Source of the DNA: Cyanoderma ruficeps | Lineage: Eukaryota; Chordata; Aves; Passeriformes; Timaliidae | NCBI GenBank assembly: GCA_008694505.1 | Contig: VZDJ01000219.1 | Location: 5,602,081 to 5,666,080 of the forward strand | DNA length: 64,000 bases | Reading direction: 5' to 3' | Shown: positions 39,937 through 53,570 of the stretch, piece after piece | Numbering within the stretch: the stretch's first letter is position 1 | Layout: every line of letters starts with the position of its first letter | Made by a program: the position numbers and the translations under genes | The notes under the pieces: model-generated | Database searches by the model: none | What the model saw: only the letters and a program-made list of their open reading frames with translations | Told to the model about the DNA's origin: nothing

Positions 39937-42304
39937 TTTGAGTTCTTACAAGAGAAACTCCTGGCTTCCACATGGAGCAACAAAGTTAGGGATGCTATAG
40001 CAGACTGCACAATAGTATTAATTAGTGAGGTTAAACATTTGAGGAAAGAGAATGTGTTAGCTGGTTCAGCTGCAGGTGTCAACTGATTTTATTAATTAAG
40101 TTTACCTTTGTAAAATAATTAAGTTTGAAAAGTCTACAAAAAGACACCATTTTACTCACATCCTCTTTGTGAAAAGATCATTAAGATTTAAGACACTAAG
40201 ATGTGAAGTTGGTTGAGACCTTGCAGTAAAGCCAGCCTTAAGAGGTCTTTCAAATATGGACAAGAAATTGTGAGAGGTCATATGCTCGAATTATATTATA
40301 TGCTAGTACTGCTCAAATTATTTACAAGTTTCTCTTTTCTCTGCCACTTTTCTGTCTGTATTGTATCGTTTCTATCCAAGAAGAGCAGGGAGAAATCTCC
40401 CACTGAACTTTTATTCTTTCAGACTCTCTGGAGTATCCTTATTTCCAAGTAACCTTGCTTTGCCTGCTCCCCTATCAGTACCTCCTCTCCTCTGGAAAAA
40501 AGAAAGCAATGTCTCAAGAAAAACTTGTAATACTCTTAAACCATCCTGTGAAAGGATGTGATTTAAGAGCCTTATGCCCTGATCGAATTTAAACATGCTT
40601 GGCTGGCCAGCAGTAGATTATTTTCGGAAAAAAAAATAATAGCCTACCATGGTCCTTCCCTGGTAGGAATTGGAGCATTTTCCATTACAAGATATTTCCT
40701 CCACTTTTACACTTGCCTGGTCCCATACTCCCAAAAAGCTGCTACCTCTTCAACACATCAGCTTGGTATCCCAGCCAAGTGTAGAAGTTGCACCATCTCC
40801 AAGTGTCCCCTTTCCCTTCCTATTCTCACACTGTTTATCTCTTTCTTTCCTCCTCTGCATCTCCGTTCTAGTAAAGTTCCTGAAAATGAGGAGCAACAAC
40901 CAGGCAGCTAAACTGATAAAATGAAGTCTTTACTCATTTGAAATTTAGATGCTTTGGGTAACCTTTACTGGGCTTTATTCTAATAGAAAAGTCTAAGATC
41001 AGATTTTGTCACAATAGCAAACAGCCTTATCGTTTGAAAATCCATACTGGGATGAGCTGTCCTTATCAGATAAAAACACATTCTCATTGTGACTTTTGAC
41101 TGTCTGTACCACTTATCTTAAAATCCAACTGAGAAAGCACTTTCTTCATAAGCAAAAGTTTCAATCACCAGGACCGGAGACCCCTGCAAATGTGTGGTCA
41201 CAGCTGCAGGCTGGACAGTGGGACCTGCTGTCAGGGGTTTAGAAAGGAATTCACCTTCAGTGTAAGTATCAGTGCATAGTTGCTATTGCATTTCATACTG
41301 AAAATATCATTCATATAAATCACTTCATCAGGTGATTTTTCTGAGTCAGTATGGTTATTCCCAAACTGATTGCACAAGAAAGTACTTTGCCACATCAGTA
41401 AACTCCTGCACATATTGTCAGATCATTTTTCAAACTGATCATGAGAAAAGCTTCTCCTTATTTTCCCTGCCATCTGAAGGGAACCATCTCAGCACATCAC
41501 CGGGGCAGGCCATGCAAAACCCCCCCAGAAGGATGCAGAGTGAACTAAAGATGTGCATAATTATACAAACATTTGCAGGAATATGCAACAGCAAACAGCA
41601 AGCATCTACTCCCACAAAATCCTCTGAGAGAATGGGAAGATTTTTCACTCTCGAAAACGTGATAATGAAAAAACAATTCCCAGATGCTCCACCAGATGAA
41701 ATCATCTTGTTTCAAAGTTTATAATCATATATGTTAAATGCATTGGTCCACTTTCAAGATTAGTGATAATGATCTTACATTTTTAATAGAGCCCTTCATC
41801 CACGGGGATTTGACATGAGCTCACACAGGCACTCCAGGGCTGCTGCAGTTACCTCTGGCTTGAGATGCAGCAGCTGTTTAGTATCACTGCAAAGGCTGTA
41901 AACAACACACTGTTGTACAGAAAAAGTAAAGGACAGTGTTGGTTTTGCATGGCCTGGTTTTTGGGAGTGGGGGGCTCCCACAGAGGTGGCTCCTGTGAGA
42001 AGCTGCTGGAAGCTTCCACCATGTCCAGCAGAGGAATCCCTGATGGCTCTGGAGATGGACACGCTGCTGGCCCAGTTAGAGAGGCTGGTAATGCCTGTGT
42101 GATAACGTGTTTGAGAACAAAATCAAAAAAAGTGGACACACACAGTTTTATTCCTACCCAGAGAAGAGGGAGAGGTGAGAACCTGTGAGGGAAACAATAT
42201 GGAGACACCAAGGCCAGTGGAGGAGGGGAGGAGCTGCTCCAGGGGCCAGAGCCGAGATTCCTCTGCAGTCATGGGAAGACCATGGGGAAGCAACTGTGCC
42301 CCTG

Positions 42305-42497
42305 CAGCCCATGGGGATCCACAGGGATGCAGAGATCCACCCACAGCCCATGGGGATCCATGGGGGATGCAAAGATCCACCCACAGCCCATGGGGATCCA
42401 TGGGGGATGCAAAGATCTACCCACAGCCCATGGGGATCCACAGGGATGCAGAGATCCACCCACAGCCCATGGGGATCCACAACGGATGCAGTGATCA
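42305..42497 (+). repeat. Minisatellite, 39/40-bp unit, about 4.9 copies
   Basis: Units start at 42305 (39 bp), 42344 (40 bp), 42384 (40 bp), 42424 (39 bp) and 42463 (partial). Each opens CAGCCCATGGGGATCCA, which contains an NcoI-like CCATGG and a BamHI GGATCC, and most end AGATCCACCCA. The 39-bp type carries CACAGGGATGCAG and the 40-bp type CATGGGGGATGCAAA, in the order A-B-B-A-A'. Confidence 0.5.
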
Positions 42498-42572
42498 GAG
42501 AAGCTACTGTAGAGCAAAAGACCTGGCATTAAAGTCTTCAAGATAGTTTCCTCACCTCTGGACATAGCCTTG

Positions 42573-42603
42573 CAGGGTCACGGCAGGGCAGGGTCACGGC
42601 AGG
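42573..42603 (+). repeat. 16-bp direct duplication
   Basis: CAGGGTCACGGCAGGG at 42573-42588 is followed at once by CAGGGTCACGGCAGG at 42589-42603. It lies 76 bases from the minisatellite. Confidence 0.5.
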
Positions 42604-45600
42604 CAGGTCCCTTCACCCCATAGTCACTATGGGTTGAAGGGAAAAGCAGAATCACCCCTCAGGAACAGTCTACAAATAGACCTTGAACTCTAATTTACAA
42701 ACAAGACCTTTGTTTTCTGCTCTCAAGTGTAGCCCTTGAGCTTTATCACAGGTAATTTGAGATGGTAGAAGAGAAGCCATCTAATCTCTTCATCTTTAAA
42801 TCATGAAGAGTCAGCAGAAAGTGGCAGCACAGAGAAAAGTCAGGGAGTCATTGGATCTATGGCATGAAATAAAGAGAAGGAGGAAGCCTTATGATTGATT
42901 TTAATAGATTTTGAATTAAGCTCTTCAAATTGGAGAGCAGAACTGAAGAGATACACAGATGAGCAGACTGAATGTCACCGCTACAGGTGATATTACCAAT
43001 TCCCAACAAAAAACTATAATAAAGGGTGTATCTGAACACTGTGATGGGGGTATAAAAGTGGGAGATGTATAGCAGTTATTCAGTTCTGCATTCTCTACTT
43101 TATTCTTTTTTATAAAGATAAGCTCAAGCCACAGAAATTGTTGAAGGGCTTTGGCTTTCCTCAGACATCTGCAAGTCTTCATACACTTTCCCCAAGAAAC
43201 ATTCTCAGAAAAATAAGTGCAGCTTGCTGTTAACATTCCGGGCTGAAGGCTTAGCATGGCACACAGCCACTCTCCTCATCAAACAGTTTGAGGCCAAACT
43301 AATCAATAACAGGTTCTTAATGCCAATGAATTCAAACCAGCAGTTTGTTTTTAAAATGAAGTTACTGAAACAGAACTAAATATTGCCTAAATCAAATTAG
43401 CTGCAGTAGCAATAAATAATTAAAGTAATAAACTAGTTCATAAATAGAGAACATAATTTAATTAATTTTACCACCATGTATAGCAACATCAATAATGCAG
43501 CGAGACGGAGTGCAGGCAGCTAAGGCAGTTTTGCATCCACACACAAGCAGCACAATAGCAAAATGATTGCATATATATAAAAATCAAATCCAAGCAGTAA
43601 TAGAGTACTTTGGAAGAATAAGTAGCTGTTGAGAGGCAGATAACTGGCTCAAGCAGAGAGACACTGTGTATGTGAAATACATTTTGCAAGGCTGAAGGAG
43701 AGATAAGAAGGACAGAGCAGGATGAATTATTCGTGGTGAAATCTTCACTAGCTCTAGATAAAGCTCTGTGCTTATGATCTATTCCTGCTGATGCCACCAT
43801 GTGCCCTCTTCTGTGTTCCCCATGACCACGGACAAATCTTTAAAGGCTTCAGTCTTCTCTCACCTCCTACAGGTAAGAAACCAGGAACAAAATCCAGGAC
43901 AGTCAGTACTGAAAATGGGATGAGCTGGTGGGTTGCTGCCATGCCTTCCTGGTTCAAGCATTACTGCATTTACACTAAATGCATGCATAGGCTGCTGATT
44001 CCAGGTTCCTGCACTCCCAGGATATAGGGTTCCTTAGTTTAACTGAATGGAAGATCACGGATGGCCATGAAGGAAAGACCTTTTTTCTGTCGGAATCTCC
44101 TATTTGAAAGAAAAAAGCAAGTCTACATACCCATAATCTTCCACGACTCTAGATCACACGTACACACACCTGCTTTTCCTTTACTAAAGCAAAACCTTTA
44201 GGGATGAGTAAGGTCTGTTCAAATAATGAAATACAAAACTGAAGAGATTTTGCAAATATCGGCTGCAGAGTATTGCTCCAGTACTACAGTATTAACAAAG
44301 CCTTGCTCCATTCAAAGACAGCTGTTACAAAATACCAGGATAACACTTTGGTACTTCACGCTGTTGAGATGTTTATTTGTTTTTAAGGGAGGTAAGTGCA
44401 GCCCTTGCAATCTCATCTCTCTCTCAATGGCAAGCACGGCCTTCCCCAGAGAGAGCTCTAAGAAGCTGTTTTGCAGAGCTGTGTATTACAGAGTCATTGG
44501 AGGCTGGTCCATACCACAGAAACATCTATCCAAAATAATTCAGCACAGCTAAACAGAGCAGTCATACCCACTCTGACAGCAGCGTTCTTCTCTAAAGATA
44601 ATTCACTTCCAGCATTCTTAGTGCTACTTGTTAAAGGCAGAGAGGGTTTCTGGAAGAGGCATTGTGATGTCTGATAGACAGAGGGGTGCTGCTCTGGGAG
44701 GTGGTTGCTGGGATGTGAAATTCTGTCACTTTTTCTTTCCCTTTAAGCCTGCCCTTGCTTTAAGAGAAGCTCTGAGCACAAACACCAGAAAGGTTCTCTT
44801 TCAAACCGAGCTCAAGCAGTACCACAACCCAGGCATTTCATCGTTATTCACTGCACACAGCCACGTCCCTCTGTATGTTCTGTATGATCTCTCCAGCCGT
44901 CAACAAAACGAGAGACCAAGCAGCTAAAGGCCAAATTTGCAAACACAGCCAGGCACACAACTCCCACTGCTGCTGCCAGAGACACGGAGTGAGCAGCATG
45001 GGCTGAGGGGAGTGAAGGCAGCTCAGCAAGCAGACCTGGCCCATAGCAATGCTGCAGGGTCATGGGAAGGAGGCCATGACTTCCAGGGAAATTTGGGGCA
45101 GAAGGACAGTTTTCCATGCAGAAGTGAGGCCAGCAATACCCTACGGACCAGAGCACACAGTAAGCTTCCAGCATTGAAAGGATGCCAATATCTGTCATGG
45201 CATGCCATGCTAAAATGCCTTGTGTTTCCCTTTAGAGTGAATCTAAGGATGTCAAGCTTTATTCTTTTAAGTTCTTCAACAGGAAAACCACTGGCTCCAA
45301 ATATGCACACAGGAAAAGCATTGGAAAGCACCAGAAAGCATCAGCAGCTGCCTGGCAAGTAATTTTTGCAGAAAGCAAATCCATCTCCTAGCATCCTGGA
45401 AGTCACTGCCTCACCTCCATGAATAACTATGTCAGTCAGGTTTTAGGTTGGTAAAGCAAACTAGACCTGGGACTTTTGCCTTTTACCAAGTACTTGCTTC
45501 CCTTTGTTCCACTCACTCTTCTCTCTCACCCTTTCTAATTGTTACAGGATAGAAACTGAGATCTCCCTCAGCTTCCTGCTCTTCCCTCCAAGTTTTCCTC

Positions 45601-46044
45601 GCTGTACCAAGCAGAGTCCCTGTCAGCCTTTCCATTTTGCTGCTGTTTTCATGGAGGATCCCATCAACTTTCCTTTAGCCATTAAGTTTCCTTCCAGAGA
45701 AGAGTTTTGAAGCTCTTTCTTAAGAGACTTGAAGACTCCCTTTCCCTGCCCACCCACACATGATGCAGTACTGCAAAGCAAGTACACTGAGAACTAGAGA
45801 CATTTCAGTGAGGTTCCCAAAGATGTCATGTCCACATATCATTTTATATTTAACATCTGACAGTATCAGGCACACTTCAGTCTGAACTATGCTGCAGAAA
45901 GGAGCCTACTAGGTAAGGGGCCAGAGCAGCACAGCAGATGATGCCTCACCGAGCATAGAGGGCCCCACTCCAGGCTTCTGATGGGCAAATCGTGGTCCTG
46001 CCACATGCCTTTCCTTCTACACATCCATCAGTGGGGGACAACAG

Positions 46045-46076
46045 TCTGAGTGACAGACTACTCGCTGTCACTCAGA
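46045..46076. repeat. 12-bp perfect inverted repeat
   Basis: TCTGAGTGACAG (46045-46056) and CTGTCACTCAGA (46065-46076) are exact reverse complements with an 8-base spacer. Confidence 0.5.
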
Positions 46077-46355
46077 ATCAGTAACTTAAGTAAGAGAGAG
46101 ATGTCCAGCAGACCTTGCAAGGGATGCTGCTGAGGAATATCCAAACCCCACACATCAATACCAGGCAAGTTCTGACCCAACTAACTGATGGCCCCAACCC
46201 GTCAATAATTTTAGCAGCTTTCTGTACCTGGCCCTGTCACTGATCCACTGAACCTGGGCAGAAAGGAAAGTACATTGCTGGCACACACGCACACAGCTTT
46301 AATTTAAAGAGACCAAAATACTTCAACCACCCCACGCAACATTTCTAAGTTTACC

Positions 46356-46437
46356 CAGTGTTATCCCCATTTCACACATGAGAAAGGTTACTTGCTATGA
46401 TTAAGATAACACAGTGACTTTTAGGGTAAAAACCCAA
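46356..46437 (-). mobile_element. Possible MIR-type SINE fragment
   Basis: CAGTGTTATCCCCATTTCAC, ACATGAGAAAGGTTACTTGC and AACACAGTGACT follow the order of the reverse-complemented MIR core (TTATCCCCATTTTACAGATG, GAAA, GGTTA, CTTGC, CACACAG). Diverged and gapped, so only moderately certain. Confidence 0.5.
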
Positions 46438-48057
46438 CAGTCAATAAAATTCAATATAAAATGCTGAAATTCATCTCAGAACCTACATATAGCAACATAA
46501 ATATACAAAGAATTCCTGTTATTTTTAAAATTGTGTGACTAGGAGTTAGATTATTAATGCATCCAAATCACTCAGCTATAGGTATTAGACTCAAGATAGT
46601 CAGGATGCCTCTTAGGGTGTCCAAACCCATTAAAACCAAACAACAGGTTTATCAGCTACACCCTGACTTGCCAAAGTAAAGCAACTTATTTCTGAAATAA
46701 TGCACATGAACCCAGTAAATCCATACACTCAGCACAAGCAGGGCTGATACAGGAAAAAGCACTGGAGCACCAGCATGCCAGAGGAGCCAGCATCTCCCTG
46801 TTGCTCTTCCCAATGCTATACCTCCTTCTCCACTTATAGCTTGTATTTAGGTCCATTGAGATTACCTTTCCTTTACACCTCCCTCACTGAAACCATGACA
46901 AAGGCAGAAAATAGCAACTGAACGAGGTTTGCCTACAGAGAAATCACTGAGACCAACTAAGCTGCAGGAATCAATAGGACTGCTTTTAGTCACTGTCATA
47001 AAATTTCTCCTTTGCTTCTGATGCTGGAAGTACCAGAAGAGATGGAGCCTCTTGGGCACCAGGTCATGGTATTTTGGTTTGGTTCCTCAAAAGCTTTAGT
47101 AAGACAACACACGTCAGGGATGGGGTCTTGGCTCATGGCCTCCAATGACCAGCCACTTTGCTGTGCTCCTCATCTTAAAAAGAAAATACAAACAACAGCA
47201 AGAAACAGCAGCAGAAGCTCCTTGCTGTGAATTTTCCTCCTCCAAGTGATACATTAAAACATGCTCCACTTAGTCCCACCTAGAGAGGAGAGCTTTCTTC
47301 TCACCACGTAAAAAACCCTCACTTTTTCAGACAAATAATTATGCAATTTCACAAATAACTGGGACTGCATATCTCACTAATACCAGCCCATCTCACTCAG
47401 AGGGTCACATCTTTCTTGCAAACTAAGAGACAGCAGGAAATGCTGGAAAGGAAATTACAGAAGGAAATGCTAAAAGCTGCACTCCAGTGTCGCAGCATAT
47501 TCTGCTACTGAAGTTTCTTGCCTTTTTTCCTAATATAAGCACACAATTTTAATTATTTAGAGCTTGGAATCAATAGAATTGGATCAGCAACAATGACAGA
47601 CTGCCACTGTCAGGCAGCAAGACCTAAAGGATTCACTAACACTCTGTAAGGAAAAAGGCACATCATGACTATCAAATTAGAGGATATTGACACTTGTGAC
47701 AGTATTAGAAAGTTATATATTATGATAATTAGCTTTCAGCTAATCCTGACCAAGGTCTCAGTGCAAGAAACAAGTAGAGAATTGCAGCTAACACCCTCAC
47801 CTCTTGGTGCCAGCTGGCAGCCCAGCCAGCCTGGCTGCACCCACAGGCAGAGAGGTGGGATCTGGGAATGCTGCATCACACTCTGACAAACATCATCTGA
47901 TCTAAGTATCTGCTCCATGAATGTTAACTTCTGACAACCCAGCTCCCAAATAAGGTCTCGCTCTTGATACAGTAACACCCCAGACAGCTAATGCAGAGAT
48001 TGTGCCACAGGCCGGACATTCAGGAGCAATCCCCGTGCTGTCAGCCACACATGAGGC

Positions 48058-48287
48058 ATAGAAATAGAGAAATGATTACGTTGGAAAACATCCCCAAGAT
48101 CACTGAGTCCAGCCATTGAACCAGCACTGCCAAACCCACCACTAACCATGTCCCCAAGTGTCACATCTACATGCCTTTTAAATCTCCCCATGAGAATGTG
48201 GGCTGCACTACTGCCCTGGGCAGCCTGTGCCAGGGCTTGACAACTCTTCCAGTGAAGAATTTTTTCCTAATATCCAATATAAACCAT
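48058..48287 (-). mobile_element. CR1 LINE, 5'-truncated copy
   Basis: ATTACGTTGGAAAACATCCC, CAGCACTGCCAAACCCACCA, TGTCACATCTACATGCCTTT, CCCTGGGCAGCCTGTGCCAG and TTTTTTCCTAATATCCAAT. It is the same CR1 type as the 26565 copy and shows the normal order between ACATGCCTTTTAAATCTCC and CCCTGGGCAGCC, without the inverted insert. Confidence 0.5.
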
Positions 48288-48660
48288 TCCATATGACAGC
48301 ATGAAGACAGCAGCACTCCTTATGGCACACGTTACCCCTACACAGATGGGAACCTTTGCCCCACTCTCAAGAGGACAGAATGAACTTACAGCCGGTCTGT
48401 AGGGGACACTCACAGCAGGGTGTCCCATCCATGCCACCGACAACAAGACAATTCCAAAATATCAAATCTCAATTGTAAGCTAGAAAGTAAATAAAGGAAA
48501 AAGGAAACATGCCCATCTCAGACTCCACTGTCATCCCCCCATTATAGTGTACCTCCAAAGCTTTTGCTGCCAAATCACTCTTATCCAAGTCCCACATTCA
48601 GCTGCCATCACAGAAAACACACTCCAAAGTTATCTTTATCTTTTCTTTCAAAAACGAAAG

Positions 48661-48726
48661 ACTGAAAAAAAATCCACAAAAAAACCAACCAACAACAACA
48701 ACAAAAAAAAAAGTCAAAAAATCCCA
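48661..48726 (+). repeat. A-rich low-complexity stretch
   Basis: A-rich sequence with runs of A interrupted by CAACAACAACAAC and CCAACC. Simple sequence; no element boundary seen. Confidence 0.5.
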
Positions 48727-49409
48727 AAGGAGATAAGCAGGGGAGACCTGAAAGCCATTTTTATCTTAAGAGCTGGCAAACACACATCATTAGATTCTGA
48801 TAGCAAGTAAAAAGACTGTGTTTACACTAACTTTAAAACCAGCAAATTCTGTTTAAATATAAAGGGAATGAATTCACTGTCTGACAGTTGCCATTAACGT
48901 TATAGACCCGAGGAACAGTTCATGTGCTCAAGAGCTTCCCACATTTCCTTCTCTCTCAGCTGGCCTAGTCAAAGATACTTCTCCCTACAAACCATGACCT
49001 TCATATTCTAGTGCCTGATAAATTAGCAGCACAGAAAACAGATTTTTATCTGATCATAAAAAGGAAAGTTTGTGTGTTTTCTCATGGACTAAATGATTCC
49101 TGTTAAACCAAATGCAATCCTTTGGCCTTAGGAAACTTTGCCTGTAGCTCATGCTTGTTCTCCTGGAAACCTCAGACCTTCTTTTTGCCATACAGCATTG
49201 CCTGTAGGAAAACAGGGTAGTACCAGCAATCTTTCCAGTAATTAAAAAGAACTACTAACACAGGTGGTGTTTGTGGGAATAATATTCATTTTTACTGCAG
49301 CATGTGTAGCGTCAAGTAGTGAGGAATTTGCTTCACTGAAGATCTAGACAATGCTTAGCTTCATCTCTGTTCACGAAGATGCAAAATCTCACCCCTTCTC
49401 ACCAGAAGT

Positions 49410-49432
49410 AAAAAAAAAAAAACAAAAAAAAA
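49410..49432 (+). repeat. Poly(A) run
   Basis: Thirteen A, one C, then nine A. No target-site duplication or retrotransposed gene was recognised next to it. Confidence 0.5.
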
Positions 49433-49802
49433 CCTCCAAGACAAAAACAACCTTGTTGTATTTAAGCCAGCACAAATCCCAGTTTTAATAATTATTAGCT
49501 CATCTTATCTTACTCTTGCTCAAATACACTTTACCTGTAAGTAATGCTAGAGGGGGTGCCTGTTTACATGTTGGAGATGGGATTTTGCAAGTGAGCTAAA
49601 AACATCTGGTTTGGGGTTGAGTTGCTGCCTGTTTATGTCCATTGCAAACCCAACAGAGCAGTTCTGACCAACCACCTCTAATTACTTAATGACCTAAAAG
49701 CCCTTGGAGCCACCAAGGCCATGCAGACCCTTCACCCCAGCAGTGACCAGCCAGCACGGGTCAGCACAGGGCTTGGGAGAGCTCCCAGGTACACGGCAGT
49801 GC

Positions 49803-49870
49803 CAGGTTAATGCCTGGATTTGATGATCCTAGAGGCTTTTTCCAGCCTTAATTCCATATTTCTGTGATCA
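49803..49870 (+). mobile_element. CR1 LINE, 3'-end fragment
   Basis: GGATTTGATGATCCTAGAGG, CTTTTTCCAGCCTTAATTCC and ATATTTCTGTGATCA match the sense CR1 terminus of the GATGATCTTAAAGGTCTTTTCC type. Confidence 0.5.
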
Positions 49871-50105
49871 CATCCCCCTCCAAGCCCTTCCCAAAAGAGC
49901 AGACTCGCAGACAAAAGCTCCATCCGCACAGCTGCCGAGGAGAATTTTAAGCCAGCAAAGGAGTGTTTGTTTGTGCTAAGAAAGAGATTTAACGTCTAAA
50001 TTAAATAAGTGCACTATGCTTAGCTCCCACTGACAGAACGGCTGGATATTAAGGGCTCTCCCGCTGGAGCTGCCTCTCCCTGGAGAGCCCGGCTCACACC
50101 AGCCG

Positions 50106-50121
50106 TGTGCTGATCAGCACA
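50106..50121. promoter_or_regulatory. 16-bp perfect palindrome with Maf-type half-sites
   Basis: TGTGCTGATCAGCACA equals its own reverse complement. The core TGCTGA-TCAGCA consists of the two half-sites of a Maf recognition element without the usual one- or two-base centre. A further TCAGCA follows at 50123-50128. Any function is speculative. Confidence 0.5.
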
Positions 50122-53100
50122 TCAGCAACGGGGGCACGCACACACCGAGCCGCCGGCCCCCTCCCGCTCCTCCCTGCTTCCAGTTAGCTCCCTGAAAGGA
50201 ATTGCTCTGCTGTTTTCACTGAAATCCTCTTATCCCCTGGGAATACACCAGGTTTGGTTTAAGGAAGGTCTGAAAATTATTGCTAAAAAATCAGGAAAGT
50301 GAAATGGAAACTCCACGGGTAGAGGACTGAGTCAAAATTAGCTCCTGGATGCAAAGGAAAATAAGTTGGATACTCTTAATGATTTTCATCATGCTCCTGT
50401 TGTTAAATGAGTACAATAAAATATGTTTCAGTTATGTAGCTGCAAATATTAATTGCTGTGACATTTTGAAACTGAAAATAATCCCACAGGTTTTGCAAAC
50501 AGAGAGAAATCCATGATTGTGCAGAGGTGTTCAGCGAGGCCAGCAGCACTGTTCTCCCAACAAGAGCAGCCTCTCACCCTCTAGTGAACAAACCACATCC
50601 TGAGAAGCAATCATATTAGAGCTTCTGCCTGCTGCAAAGGCAGAGGGCTGAAAGTAAGAGGGCTGTAATAATTATTTCCGTGTTAGAATACTAGAGGGTG
50701 CTTAGTTGAAGATGTCTGAATGATGATGGGATCATCTGATCAGAGGGAACACAGCTCTGGTGTGATAAACAAGGCCAGATGAACACACCTCCTTTGAGGA
50801 GGGAATTGCAATGCCCAACGCACAGATCAGGCAGGACTTGTTCTGGTGATGTCATTTATATTGGGTGAACATTAAAAGGGTGAAAGAGTCATTCTCAGCA
50901 TTGTCTCACAGTCAAACAGAAATCTTTTTGAAGTTCACCCAGAGCCCAGTTACTTCACCAGCACCTCCATGCTCCCCAAGACAACTTAGGATGATGCAGT
51001 GACACTACGAACTGCGACTCTCCAAAAACGATCACTTAGCACTGTCTCTAATCCAGCTGACCTGTTTGGAATATACTTGGAGGTGTCACCCAAATGCAAA
51101 TCTCCCTATGCAGGAAGCATTTATTATATATCCAAAAGGAAAAGAAAGTCTTTCTGCTGCCTCTGCTCCTTTACTGCTACCTTTATGTGAAGACTTAGCT
51201 CTAATTGGGACACCTTGTAGTACTGAAGAGCAGTTAGGGCTTTCTGGATAATTTAATGTACTGGTAAGGGCTTTGACTTAATCCACATGGTCTGCCTTAC
51301 AATAAAGAGTTGCTTCTTTCTGGTTTCGACACCCCCAGCCCACTAGAAGCTGTTACAGTCCTATATCCTGTATCCAGCACACACATTGCAGCCCCAGCTG
51401 GCCAGTTCACCATCATGATGGCAAAACCCAGCTTGATTTTACAAGCATGTAAAAATCTGTACTTCTCTCCAACTTTCCTATGACTGCAGCTGCTCATTCC
51501 AAGATCAGCATCAGGAAGAGGCACACCAGTCCAGCCACCCTGAGCAGCGAGACCATGATCCCCTCTCTGACAGACTCACTCAGGGTCTCATCCTGTCTGC
51601 TGCTGGGGGTCACTGCTTAAAGTATTATGGCAGAGTTAGGAGAATGTACTTCTTCATTTATCAGGATTTTCTGTGGGTCACACAGTTATTTCATCATTGC
51701 ACAGTGTTCAGATGTAGTCTGGATCCCAACTCCTGCACACCAGGGAAATCCCATCAGCACCTTGGGGTGCACACACAGGCACCTCACAGGCTGGGATATC
51801 TGCTCAAACCACAGCCACCCAGTCTCTTCACAAACTGCTGTTCTCCCATAAAAATGTCTCTGGCAATGGATCATCCCGCACTGACACTGGTGCCAACAGA
51901 GTTGGACACGTTGATAACAGCAGAGAAGCAGCATAGGGCTGCTTCCAATTTCTGGCTTCACTGATTCTATTTCCCAGGGAATAAGGGTTGCCACAATGTT
52001 GATTCTGTTAAAAGCAGCTGATGAACTTCTGTATTTAACAGGCAATAGGAGTTCAAACCTAAATATGACTATTATATAAATTAGGGAAAACTATTAGTTT
52101 TTGAAAAACAAATATGGGTAAAGAAGAAATAATTCTATGGAACAAAAACCAGGATAATAAAAAAACCTAACTTCAATAACTGAGAGAAAAATATTCCTTA
52201 AAGCATTCAGATATGAAAAGTAAAGAAAAAAGATTCTATTACAGGCAATTCACATCATAGAATTTCAATGGGAAAAGCAAAACAACTAGAAGCAGGGGCA
52301 CTGCGTGCCACTGTCACCTACTTTGCAGTTGCAATGAGAAACTAAATTGAAATCTTGTAAGAAGTGACATTTTGAAAAATTTCCAAATCTGCAGATGGAA
52401 AACACAACACTTTTTTCTTGTATTTTTTATTTTCCAAGCTAGAGCATAATTTGATGCTATTATCTGCTGGCTGCACAAGATAGATTTCAGCCTTTGTGAC
52501 AACTATTGTGCACACAAACCCCAGGAACAGATACATTGATAACAGAGCTGGTCCCCTGTGCTGAACAAATTTAAAAACCAAAATTCAACTTATGCCTTTG
52601 GAAGTAACCAGGTTTGAAGTCAATAGGTCCAGAACCACTTTTCACATATGCCAGTTTCACTCTGGTAAAACATGTTGCTGGATGAGTTTCATGATACCTG
52701 AAATGAGTCAAACAGTTTTGCACTCAATTAGAAAAATCATTTGGGCTGATATTCAGCCCTAATGACTGTCACATCATTGGAGATACTTCATCAGACAGAA
52801 CTTAGAAGTTCAGCAGAAAGGAGGCACATCTTAACCTCAGTGTAACTGAGAGGGCAGAAGGAATCACGGACATAGCACCGATGACGGAGAGGCAAGGATA
52901 ATAATGAGGAGGAGATGCGGACAAAAATATGAGGATCACTCTCACACTACTTCATAAATACACAGTGTTATATTATATGCAAAACAACAAACATGTCTAA
53001 TATTCCTCAAAAGTTCTCATCAAACACAAGCAAGCTGCATGGCATGAATAAATAACTCCTGTCCCATGACAAACAAGGAAATATTTATGGAAGGCTATTA

Positions 53101-53570
53101 AACTTGGATTACTGAGACACTGGAGTAGTTGTGGAGTGGCCAATCAGCTCCGCTGACTAAATACATATTTATAAATGCTTTACATCTTTTATTTACTCAA
53201 AGGACTAAAATGCCTTATTCATTCTGTTCTGGTTTTATTTGGGTCTATAAAATACAGTAAATGTACATTAGATGCATAATAAAAACTCTTTTAGAAAAGT
53301 AATTACATTACCTTACACAGAGCAGATTTTTCTCTCCCAAGCACCAAGAACAACTGGACCATTTCACAGGCTCCTAAGTTCTTATTAAAAAATACACTGA
53401 CACATGCTAATTGCTGAAATGAAATCTTGCTTAGAAATGTAAACTCCAAAAGAACCATTTACACACAAAGCAGGGCCCCCTGAAAACCACTAACTTAAGC
53501 AGAATACTTGCTATGGCAGCAAGGGACGTGGCTTCGGCACCAAACACCTGAACGATTCATTCTTCACATA

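Larger units (their letters stand above)
29483..42304 (-). other. FSTL4 upstream intron, middle segment
   Basis: Non-coding sequence with three short CR1 fragments (31529, 32036, 39885) and one ambiguous base at 30005. The part just above 29483 may still be degraded retroviral internal sequence, but I could not find its far boundary or a second LTR. The 160-codon plus-strand frame at 35483-35965 carries no domain I recognise. Nothing else could be supported in 32178-39884 or 39937-42304. Confidence 0.5.

Noticed and set aside
42154..42565. Several overlapping open frames with repeated Pro/His/Gly/Asp motifs on both strands
   Set aside because: They are translations of the 39/40-bp minisatellite. 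Unit lengths alternate between divisible and not divisible by three, so no frame is preserved as a repeat protein.
50040..50190. Possible CpG-island promoter
   Set aside because: Too short and too few CpGs, with no TATA box, initiator or following exon.
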